Source of the DNA: Caballeronia cordobensis | GTDB lineage: Bacteria; Pseudomonadota; Gammaproteobacteria; Burkholderiales; Burkholderiaceae | Length of the DNA stretch: 64,000 bases | Assembly (NCBI RefSeq): GCF_001544575.2 | Contig: NZ_FCNY02000009.1 | Location: forward strand, 62,001 to 126,000 | Direction: 5' to 3' | Shown: positions 33,631 through 41,156 of the stretch, one piece after another | Layout: each line of letters opens with the position of its first letter | How positions within the stretch are numbered: the stretch's first letter is position 1 | Made by a program: the position numbers and the translations under genes | The notes under the pieces: model-generated | Told to the model about the DNA's origin: nothing | Database searches by the model: none | The model's input: the letters and a program-made list of their open reading frames with translations, nothing else

Positions 33631-35019
33631 ATGAGCAACATCTCAGGCGAAGCGATCGACACCTTCAAGGCGTCGGTGAGAGGCAGAGTCATCTCACCGT
33701 CGGATAACGACTACGACGAAGCACGCAAGGTCTGGAACGCGACCATCGACCGCCGCCCGGCGCTCATCGTGCGTTGCGCGGGCACCGCCGATGTCATCGC
33801 CGCGCTCGCGTTCGCGCGCGGCAACGGCATGCTCGTTTCGATTCGCGGCGGCTCGCACAACATCGCGGGCAGCGCAGTCAGCGACGACGCATTGATGATC
33901 GATCTCTCCGCGCTGAAATCCGTGCGCGTCGATCCCGCGGCGAAACGCGCGTACGTCGAGCCCGGTGCGTTGCTCTCCGACTTCGATCACGAAGCGCAGG
34001 CCTTCGGTCTCGCGACGCCGCTCGGCATCAATTCGACGACAGGCGTCGCCGGTCTCACGCTAGGCGGCGGATTCGGCTGGATCAGCCGCAAGTTCGGCGT
34101 GACGGTCGACAATCTCGTCGCGGCGGAAATCGTCACGGCGGACGGAAAATGGCGGCGCGTGAGCGCGGAGAGCGAGCCCGATCTTTTCTGGGCGCTGCGC
34201 GGCGGCGGCGGCAACTTCGGCGTCGTTACGCTGTTCGAATATCAGTTGCATGAAGTCGGGCCTGAGATCTACGGCGGCCTCGTCGTGTTTCCGCTGGAGC
34301 AGGCCGACGCTGTGCTGCCGAAGTATCGCGAGTTCGTCGCGCAAAGTCCCGATGAACTGACGGTGTGGGCCGTGCTGCGTCTCGCGCCGCCGCTGCCGTT
34401 CCTGCCCGAAGAGGCGCACGGAAAACCGGTGGTCGTGCTCGCGAGCTGCTATGTCGGGCCGGTCGAGAACGGCGAGCGGGCGCTTGCGCCCTTGCGCAGC
34501 TTCGGCACGCCCTACGGCGAGCATCTTGGCGCGATGCCTTTCGCGGCATGGCAGAAGGCATTCGATCCGCTGCTCACGCCGGGCGAGCGCAATTACTGGA
34601 AGTCGCACAATTTCGCGGGCCTCAACGATGAAACCTTCGGCATCCTGACGAATGCGGTGAACTCGCTTCCGTCGACGCAATGCGAAGTGTTCATCGGCGC
34701 GATGGGCGGGCAGACGAACCGCGTGCCTGTGGATGCGACCGCCTACGCGAATCGCGATTCCATTTACACGATCAACATTCATGGCCGCTGGAGCGACGCC
34801 GCCGATGACGAGAAGTGCACGAAGTGGGCGCGCGACATGTTCTCCGCCATGACGCCGCACGCGATCGGCAGCGTCTACGTGAACTTCATGACGGGTGAGG
34901 AGGGCGATCGCGTGAAGGCGGCGTATGGGCCAAACTACGAGCGGCTCGCCGAAGTGAAGCGGCGCTACGATCCGGACAATCTGTTCCGCAGCAATCAGAA
35001 CATCACGCCCGCGGCGTAG
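33631..35019 (+). CDS. FAD-linked oxidase, berberine-bridge-enzyme-like
   Basis: Flavoprotein of 462 residues with an N-terminal PCMH-type FAD domain and a C-terminal BBE substrate domain. The FAD loop RGGSHNIAGSAV contains His76, the expected covalent flavin ligand; GLTLGGGFGWISRKFGVTVDNL is the second FAD-binding motif and lacks the Cys used by bicovalent members. The C-terminus NFMTGEEGDRVKAAYGPNYERLAEVKRRYDPDNLFRSNQNI is the BBE signature. It oxidises an alcohol, sugar or alkaloid-type substrate; which one cannot be read. A weak ribosome site precedes. Confidence 0.9.
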   Translation: MSNISGEAIDTFKASVRGRVISPSDNDYDEARKVWNATIDRRPALIVRCAGTADVIAALAFARGNGMLVSIRGGSHNIAGSAVSDDALMIDLSALKSVRVDPAAKRAYVEPGALLSDFDHEAQAFGLATPLGINSTTGVAGLTLGGGFGWISRKFGVTVDNLVAAEIVTADGKWRRVSAESEPDLFWALRGGGGNFGVVTLFEYQLHEVGPEIYGGLVVFPLEQADAVLPKYREFVAQSPDELTVWAVLRLAPPLPFLPEEAHGKPVVVLASCYVGPVENGERALAPLRSFGTPYGEHLGAMPFAAWQKAFDPLLTPGERNYWKSHNFAGLNDETFGILTNAVNSLPSTQCEVFIGAMGGQTNRVPVDATAYANRDSIYTINIHGRWSDAADDEKCTKWARDMFSAMTPHAIGSVYVNFMTGEEGDRVKAAYGPNYERLAEVKRRYDPDNLFRSNQNITPAA

Positions 35020-35072
35020 TGCCCGGCGCGCCGTTTCTCGCGGGGGAGGCGGCGCGCATTGTCAGGCGCGAT

Positions 35073-35429
35073 TCATGGCCGGTCGAGATGACGGCCGATA
35101 TCGCGCGTCTCCATGTTCGACACGTCGCGGTCGATTTCCTCGTAGACGAGCTTGCGCGTTTCGCTGCTGAGATGCGGGCGCAGCACGCCGAGAAACCTGG
35201 GCTCGACGGCAAGCCGCAAGCGATCGAATCGCTGTTGCAGGCGGCTGCGCTCGAGAAACTCGGCGACGGTCCGCGCGAACTTCTCGCGTTCCTTGTCCGC
35301 CGTATCCGCCGCGCGCGGCGCCGGATGCCTGAGGTCCTCGATCTGCCGCAGATCCAGCTTCAATCCGTGCGTCTCGAAGATGCGCGCGCGGCTGCCGTCG
35401 GCGGCGAGAACCCAGGTGATGGCGGTCAT
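35073..35429 (-). CDS. Host-attachment-family protein
   Basis: A 118-residue cytoplasmic protein of the Host_attach (PF10116) family, first noted in plant-associated bacteria. Evidence: MTAITWVLAADGSRARIFETHGLKLDLRQIEDLRHPA, RKFARTVAEFLERSR and PRFLGVLRPHLSSETRKLVYEEIDRDVSNMETRDIGRHL. The fold resembles eRF1/RNase-like proteins; the biochemical role is unknown despite the name. Single gene between convergent/divergent neighbours, with an AGGAGGAACACC ribosome site. Confidence 0.87.
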   Translation of the reverse strand: MTAITWVLAADGSRARIFETHGLKLDLRQIEDLRHPAPRAADTADKEREKFARTVAEFLERSRLQQRFDRLRLAVEPRFLGVLRPHLSSETRKLVYEEIDRDVSNMETRDIGRHLDRP

Positions 35430-35552
35430 GGTGTTCCTCCTGTTCGCCGGCCGAAGCAGGCTCCCGCCATTGTGCGCTGATTCCCGCGCGAGCGACGCCG
35501 TTTGCGCGCGTCATTCGCTTTCGCGATGCAGCATGACGCGCGCGCGACCGCT

Positions 35553-37049
35553 TTAAGGAAGCATCGATCCGCTCGCGGCAAAGCGCGCGTGAAACGAAAA
35601 CGCCTGATCCAGACGGTGCGGCGTGTGCCCGCCGAGCGCTGCTGCATCGCGGTAATAGTCGCGCAAAAGATCGCGATACAGCGGATGCGCACAGTTCTGG
35701 ATCACGCTCAGCGCACGTTCGCGCGGCGCGAGGCCCGTGAGATTCGCCAGCCCCCGCTCGGTCACGACGATATCCACATCGTGCTCGTTATGATCGCAAT
35801 GCGGCACCATCGGCACGATGCTCGAAATACGGCCGTCCTTCGCGACCGACTTCGTCGCGAACACGGCGTACGCGGCATTGCGCGCGAAATCGCCGGAGCC
35901 GCCGATGCCGTTCATCATGTGCGTGCCGCCGACATGCGTCGAATTCACGTTGCCGTAGATATCGGCTTCGAGCGCCGTGTTGATCGCGATGAGGCCGAGC
36001 CGGCGAATCACCTCGGGATGATTGCTCACTTCCTGCGGCCGCAGCACGAGGCGGTCGCGATAGCGTTCGATATCGCGAAGCACCTTGTCCTGCCGTTGCG
36101 CGGACAGCGTGATCGACGCGCCCGAGGCGAAGGTCGCTCGGCCGGAATCGAGCAGATCGAAGGTCGAGTCCTGAAGCACTTCGGAGTAGATCGTCAGCGC
36201 CTCGAACGGCGACGCCGCAAACCCCGAGAGCACCGCGTTCGCAATCGTGCCGATGCCCGCCTGCAACGGCGGCAACTGCTTCGGCAAGCGTCCGCGCGAC
36301 ACTTCGTGTTGAAAGAACTCGATCAGATGCCCAGCGATGAGCGCGGTGTCTTCATCGGCCGGAAGCACGGTGGACGAACTGTCCGGCGTGTTCGTGATGA
36401 CGATGGCGGCGATCTTTTCGATGGGAATCTCGATCGCCGCCGCGCCGATCCTGTCGTGCGGCTTCACGATCGGAAGCGGGTCGCGCTGCGGCCTGCGCTC
36501 CGGAATCCAGATATCGTGCAGGCCTTCGAGCGCCGCCGGCTGCGCCAGATTGATCTCCACGATCACGCGTTGCGCGAGTATCGCGAAGCTCGCCGAATTG
36601 CCGACCGATGTCGTCGGCACGATGCCGCCCGTCTCCGTGATCGCGGCCGCTTCGATGATCGCAAGATCGAGTTGGCCGAGCCGGTTCGCGCGCAACAGCT
36701 CGACGGTCTCCGACAGATGCTGATCGACGAACATCACGTCGCCGCGATTGATCGCGCGGCGCAAGGTTGTATCGACCTGAAACGGCAGGCGGCGCGTGAG
36801 CACGCCGGCTTCGGTGAGCAGGCGGTCGGTGTCATGGCCGAGCGATGCGCCCGTCATGAGCGTGATGCGCAGCGGCTCGCTTTCCTCACGCGCGCGGCGC
36901 GCGATTTCGAGCGGCACGGCCTTCGCGTCACCAGCGCGGGTGAAGCCGCTCGCGCCGACGATCATGCCGTCGCGAACGAGTTGCGCCGCGTCGGCGGCCG
37001 AGGTGATCTTGCCGCGCAAGGCGGTACAGCGGATACGGTCTTCGTACAT
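35553..37049 (-). CDS. Acetate/succinate CoA-transferase family (acetyl-CoA hydrolase/transferase)
   Basis: CoA-transferase of 498 residues, in the AarC/Cat1 acetyl-CoA hydrolase family that moves CoA between succinate and acetate. Signatures: GASGFTRAGDAKAVP at the N-terminus, and TIYSEVLQDSTFDLLDSG with Glu290 as the probable catalytic residue, as well as the glycine-rich NGIGGSGDFARNA segment. The C-terminal SSIVPMVPHCDHNEHDVDIVVTERGLANLTGLAPRERA matches the family. A perfect 16-bp palindrome lies 19 bp upstream (37068-37083), suggesting local regulation. Confidence 0.9.
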   Translation of the reverse strand: MYEDRIRCTALRGKITSAADAAQLVRDGMIVGASGFTRAGDAKAVPLEIARRAREESEPLRITLMTGASLGHDTDRLLTEAGVLTRRLPFQVDTTLRRAINRGDVMFVDQHLSETVELLRANRLGQLDLAIIEAAAITETGGIVPTTSVGNSASFAILAQRVIVEINLAQPAALEGLHDIWIPERRPQRDPLPIVKPHDRIGAAAIEIPIEKIAAIVITNTPDSSSTVLPADEDTALIAGHLIEFFQHEVSRGRLPKQLPPLQAGIGTIANAVLSGFAASPFEALTIYSEVLQDSTFDLLDSGRATFASGASITLSAQRQDKVLRDIERYRDRLVLRPQEVSNHPEVIRRLGLIAINTALEADIYGNVNSTHVGGTHMMNGIGGSGDFARNAAYAVFATKSVAKDGRISSIVPMVPHCDHNEHDVDIVVTERGLANLTGLAPRERALSVIQNCAHPLYRDLLRDYYRDAAALGGHTPHRLDQAFSFHARFAASGSMLP

Positions 37050-37067
37050 CGAATCTATCTTCAGTGG

Positions 37068-37083
37068 CTTCGTTTAAACGAAG
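37068..37083. promoter_or_regulatory. Perfect 16-bp palindrome upstream of the CoA-transferase gene
   Basis: CTTCGTTTAAACGAAG is fully self-complementary and lies 19 bp before the ATG of the CoA-transferase gene, overlapping the likely promoter or leader. The length and position fit a dimeric repressor operator. No TetR- or GntR-type regulator is adjacent. Confidence 0.55.
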
Positions 37084-37300
37084 GCGATTATAGGTAGCGT
37101 GCACTGCCGTTAAAGCTGCAAGGTTGAAAGACATTGTTCAATGCAGTCAAACATTGTGCTTCGTCCCATTCAATGCACGCGCGAGGCATCGCACCGCCGG
37201 CGCTCCTGCGGCATAAGGGCGCGCCGCGAAAGCACTGCGATCAATATAGGGCGAGCATCGGCGCCGATAAATAGCCCTGCCAGGAAGGCACATTTGCAGT

Positions 37301-39307
37301 TCAGCGATCGAAAGGCGCATCGGGATCGACAAGCGCGGTGCGCACGACATGCAGATGCGCAAGCACGCGCTGCATGTCGCGCCGTGCAGCGCGCCCGGCG
37401 GGCACGGCATCGCGCACGCCTTGCGCGATCACGATCGACGCGACCACGGATGCGATCGCACGGCGCAGCGTCTCGCTGCCCGGCGCGCGAAACAGCACGG
37501 CGATGTCGCGCAGCACGCGCGCGAGCGATGCGCGCCACGCGCTCTGCAACGCATCGGGAAAGCAGTGCGCGTTCAATGCGCGCGCTTCGCGGCGCAGATC
37601 GATCATGGCCTGTCCGACTTCGAGCGTAACGAGCATCCACGAAAGCGCGCGGCGATGCTCGCGCGAACGCCGCACGAGCAAGCCGCGCAACTGGAACATC
37701 AGATCGTGCGTGCCCGAATGAAAGCGCTCGCCGAGATCCGCGAGCTTGCCTTCGCAGGCGAGCGCCGCCATCGCGCGCAGTTGCGCGAGCGTCCTGCCGA
37801 CGAGCCATTGCGTGCGCGGCGGCACGACGACGGCGCACATCATGGCGACAGCGAGCATCGCGGCGAGAATCGCGAGGCCGTTGTTCAGCAGAAGGCCCGG
37901 ATCGTAGACCATGCGGTTGTCGGGCGCGGCGAGCAGACAGAAGAACACGCAAAAACCGATGCCGTATCCGGCGGAAGCGGGACGCATCGCGAGGAACGCG
38001 CCTGCCGCGAGCGGTGGCGCGAGCATGGCGCACAGCAGCGCGATGCCATCGATCGCCGGGTAGACACGACACAGGAACACATAGCCCGTGACGATCGCGA
38101 GCGCGGCGCCAGCCGCCATCTGCATGATGAACTTCGAGGGCCGCGCCGATGCCGACGATAACCCGCAAGCCAGCGTCGCGCCGATCACGGCATGGCCGCC
38201 GCTCGGCCACGCGGTGACGATCCAGAACCACGCGGTCGCGGCGATGGCGATACCCGTGCGCATGAACGTCGCCGCGATGACGAAGCGGCTGGTCTTCGCT
38301 TCAAACCGCGAAGCCACGCTTTCATTCGAGAGATCGCTGTTCGATATCGATACATAGCGCAGCGTGTCGTCGACGAAGCGATTCAGCAGTTCGGCCGACG
38401 TCGTGAAGTCGAGGCGCGTCGCCAGCGTTGCCTTGTAGTGCGCGAGATGCACATCCAGCGCGTCGTGCTCGAAGATGCGCGCGAGTTCTTCGAGGAAAGG
38501 CGTGAGCGCATCGCGCGCGGCGGGCAGGCGCTTCATCGACTGGTCGAGCGCATGCAGGCGAGCGCAGACATCCATGAATGCGCTGTTGAGCGCCGCGAGC
38601 CCGCGACGCCCGGACGGCAGCGCGCGCGATTCATACGCCGCGACACCGCGCGTCGCTTCGAAGCCGACGATCTCATCGACGAAATCGGCGAAGCGGCGCT
38701 CACGCGCGACACGCGAAAGACGCCCGCGCAACACGTCCGACGCGAACGAGGCGAAACGCGCCTGACGCCGCGCGAGCGTCTGCGCGAGCGTGGCGCTGGC
38801 ATGGCGCGGAAACACGAGCGCGCTCACGACGCTCGAACACACGATGCCGAGCATGACCTCCGCGCCGCGCGTGAGCGTCGCGATCAGCAGGCTATCGGGA
38901 TCGGCGACGGCGGGAATGCCGATCAACGCGGCCGTATAACCGGCGAGCACGAAGCCGTACCAGCGGAACTGCCGATACCGCACGGCGAGCGCGATGCACG
39001 CCGCGACCCATGCGGTGAGCGCAAACATATAGAGCTCGGGCTGCTGCACGAACACGGCGCCCAGCACGAGCGCGGCGAACATGCCCAGCGCCGTGCCCGC
39101 GAAACGAGACACGCTCTTCGCGAGCACCATGCCGGCGAACGGCTGCATCAGCACGAAGGTGGTCGTCATCGCGACGCGCGGCTGCGGCAGCTCGAAGCGC
39201 ATCGCGACGCCCATCGCGAGGAACGCGGCAAGGAGCGTTTTCGCGAGATGCAGCCAGACGTAACCATCGGTGACGAGCCAGTCCCGAATCGAATCGCGCG
39301 TCGACAA
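37301..39307 (-). CDS. FUSC/AaeB-type aromatic acid exporter
   Basis: Inner-membrane protein of 668 residues with two sets of membrane helices (about 20-150 and 350-480), separated by a soluble domain, as in the p-hydroxybenzoate efflux pump AaeB and fusaric-acid-resistance family. The motif MTTTFVLMQPFAGMVLAKSVSRFAGTALGMFAALVLGAVF is typical. It likely exports aromatic carboxylic acids with a membrane-fusion partner encoded elsewhere. It is divergent from a LysR regulator with a 27-bp near-perfect palindrome between them, as in AaeR/AaeB. Confidence 0.88.
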   Translation of the reverse strand: MSTRDSIRDWLVTDGYVWLHLAKTLLAAFLAMGVAMRFELPQPRVAMTTTFVLMQPFAGMVLAKSVSRFAGTALGMFAALVLGAVFVQQPELYMFALTAWVAACIALAVRYRQFRWYGFVLAGYTAALIGIPAVADPDSLLIATLTRGAEVMLGIVCSSVVSALVFPRHASATLAQTLARRQARFASFASDVLRGRLSRVARERRFADFVDEIVGFEATRGVAAYESRALPSGRRGLAALNSAFMDVCARLHALDQSMKRLPAARDALTPFLEELARIFEHDALDVHLAHYKATLATRLDFTTSAELLNRFVDDTLRYVSISNSDLSNESVASRFEAKTSRFVIAATFMRTGIAIAATAWFWIVTAWPSGGHAVIGATLACGLSSASARPSKFIMQMAAGAALAIVTGYVFLCRVYPAIDGIALLCAMLAPPLAAGAFLAMRPASAGYGIGFCVFFCLLAAPDNRMVYDPGLLLNNGLAILAAMLAVAMMCAVVVPPRTQWLVGRTLAQLRAMAALACEGKLADLGERFHSGTHDLMFQLRGLLVRRSREHRRALSWMLVTLEVGQAMIDLRREARALNAHCFPDALQSAWRASLARVLRDIAVLFRAPGSETLRRAIASVVASIVIAQGVRDAVPAGRAARRDMQRVLAHLHVVRTALVDPDAPFDR

Positions 39308-39371
39308 GCGTGTGTCCGGTCATCCAAGAAGGCGCCGATTGTAGGCAAACCGCCTTGCCGGATTAATGTGG

Positions 39372-39398
39372 GAATCAGGGAACATTCTTTCCTGATTC
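39372..39398. promoter_or_regulatory. LysR-type operator candidate between FUSC exporter and regulator
   Basis: GAATCAGG (39372-39379) and CCTGATTC (39391-39398) form a perfect 8-bp inverted repeat around an 11-bp centre; including one mismatch the arms extend to 11 bp. The layout satisfies the T-N11-A rule of LysR-type sites. It lies 62 bp before the LysR start and 65 bp before the exporter start. Confidence 0.75.
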
Positions 39399-39459
39399 AA
39401 CAACAATCGAGCGCGTGGGAAAGCGGACAATAGCGCTTTCCAGGCAATATGACGGTTCG

Positions 39460-40419
39460 ATGGATACCCTACAGAACATGCGGGTCTTTACCCGCGTGAT
39501 CGAAGCCGGCAGCTTCACGGCTGCGGCACAGTCGATGAACTCGACGACCGGCGCGATGTCGCGCGCCGTTTCCGAACTCGAAGCGCATCTGCGCACGCGC
39601 CTGATGAACCGCTCGACGCGGCGTCTCGCGCTCACATCGGCGGGCGAGCGGTATCTGAAGCGCGTGCGGCAGATTCTCGCCGATATCGACGGCGCGGAAG
39701 AAGAAGCGAGCTGCGCGCACGAGCATCCGTCGGGCACGCTGCGCATGTTCAGCTTCGCGAGCGTGGGGCAGCATTACATTCTGCCGGCCATCGCGCGATA
39801 CCGCGCATCGTATCCCGATGTGAAGGTCGAATTGACGCTGTCGCAGCGCATGCCCGATCTCTTCGAAGGCAGCAGCGATGTCGCGGTGATTTCGGCGAGC
39901 GCGCTGTCGGACTCGGAAGTGATCTCGCACCAGCTCGGCACGACCTTCAGCATTCTGTGCGCATCGCCGGACTATCTGCGCGCGCGCGGAGTGCCGGAGG
40001 TGCCCGCCGATCTCGCGCAGCACGATTGCCTCACCTTGCAGACGCCGGCGTTTCCCGCGCGCGAATGGACGCTCGAAGGCCCCGACGGACGCGAGACCTT
40101 GCAGATCAGCGGACCGGTTCAGGTGAACATCGCGGAATCGCTCGCGGTGGCGATCCGCGAAGGCATGGGCATCGGCATGCTGCCGCTCTATGCGGCGATC
40201 GAAGGCTTGCGCAACGGCTCGCTCGTTCGCGTGCTGCCGCACCATACCTTGCAGCGCACGAATCTCTACGCGCTCTATGCGTCGCGCAAGTTCGTGGATG
40301 CGAAAACGCGCACATGGGTGGAGTTTCTGCGCGCGCATGTGCCCGATGTGATCGCGCGCGACGAAGCCTTGCTCGAGGAAGTCGGCCGGACGCGCGCGAA
40401 CGTGTTGCGCGCGGCGTGA
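39460..40419 (+). CDS. LysR-family transcriptional regulator
   Basis: Regulator of 319 residues with an N-terminal winged helix-turn-helix (about 1-60: MRVFTRVIEAGSFTAAAQSMNSTTGAMSRAVSELEAHLRTRLMNRSTRRLALT) and a C-terminal effector-binding domain. ATG 39460 is chosen because the LysR N-terminus MDTLQNMRVF aligns there. It is divergent from the FUSC/AaeB exporter with a LysR-type palindrome between them; it most likely controls that gene in response to an aromatic acid (inference by analogy to AaeR). Confidence 0.9.
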   Translation: MDTLQNMRVFTRVIEAGSFTAAAQSMNSTTGAMSRAVSELEAHLRTRLMNRSTRRLALTSAGERYLKRVRQILADIDGAEEEASCAHEHPSGTLRMFSFASVGQHYILPAIARYRASYPDVKVELTLSQRMPDLFEGSSDVAVISASALSDSEVISHQLGTTFSILCASPDYLRARGVPEVPADLAQHDCLTLQTPAFPAREWTLEGPDGRETLQISGPVQVNIAESLAVAIREGMGIGMLPLYAAIEGLRNGSLVRVLPHHTLQRTNLYALYASRKFVDAKTRTWVEFLRAHVPDVIARDEALLEEVGRTRANVLRAA

Positions 40420-40420
40420 C

Positions 40421-41104
40421 TCAGGTCTCGCTCCACATGCGCAGCAGGTTGTGATAGCAGCCGACGAGCGAGCGTTTCGCGGCTTCGTCGCCGTTGGTGG
40501 CGTTCAGGCGCTGGATCGAGTTGTCGAGATCGAAGAGCAGGGCGCGCTGCGCGTCGTCACGCACCAGGCTTTGCGCCCAGAAAAAGCTCGACACGCGCGC
40601 GCCGCGCGTAACCGGCCGCACCTGATGCAGGCTCGTCGCGGGATAGACGATCGCGTGTCCCGCGGGCAGCTTCACTTCCTGCACGCCATATGTATCTTCG
40701 ATGATGAGCTCGCCGCCGTCGTACTCGTCGGGCGGCGTGAGAAACAGCGTGACGGAGACATCGGTGCGCACGCGCGCGCCATGACCGGGCACGATGCGAA
40801 TGGCGCCATCGACATGACTGCCGAAATGCATGCCGCCTTCATAACGGTTGAATAGCGGCGGATACACGCGATTGGGCAACACCGCGCTGATGAAAAGCGG
40901 ATGACGCTCGAGTGCGCCGACGATCGCATCGCCCATTTCGAGCGCGATCGGCGAGCCTTCCGCGATCTGCATGTTGCGCTTGACCGGCGCGCCCTGATAG
41001 CCCGCGGTCGCGCGGCCATCGACCCATGAGTCGCTTGCTTCGAGCCGCGCGCGCATCGCGGCGGCGTCGTCCGGGGAGAGCACGTCCGGTATCGAGAGGA
41101 TCAT
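40421..41104 (-). CDS. piuC: PiuC-type Fe(II)/2-oxoglutarate dioxygenase
   Basis: PKHD-type hydroxylase of 227 residues, cytoplasmic, found next to TonB-dependent siderophore receptors. The metal triad is His97 and Asp99 in MHFGSHVDG plus His160 in SLHQVRPVTRGAR, and Arg170 binds 2-oxoglutarate. DEYDGGELIIEDTYG and FFWAQSLVRDDAQR are family segments. It is 52 bp downstream of the TonB receptor on the same strand, the conserved piuA-piuC arrangement. Its biochemical target is unknown; it is required for iron-siderophore use in relatives. Confidence 0.92.
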   Translation of the reverse strand: MILSIPDVLSPDDAAAMRARLEASDSWVDGRATAGYQGAPVKRNMQIAEGSPIALEMGDAIVGALERHPLFISAVLPNRVYPPLFNRYEGGMHFGSHVDGAIRIVPGHGARVRTDVSVTLFLTPPDEYDGGELIIEDTYGVQEVKLPAGHAIVYPATSLHQVRPVTRGARVSSFFWAQSLVRDDAQRALLFDLDNSIQRLNATNGDEAAKRSLVGCYHNLLRMWSET

Positions 41105-41156
41105 CGTTATGGCCTTCTGGGCGCGCGCCGCATGCGAGGCGGCGCGCGCGGTTACA

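Noticed and set aside
37131..37157. Two ACATTGT direct repeats 20 bp apart downstream of the FUSC exporter
   Set aside because: Short, not near a start codon in a helpful orientation; likely chance.
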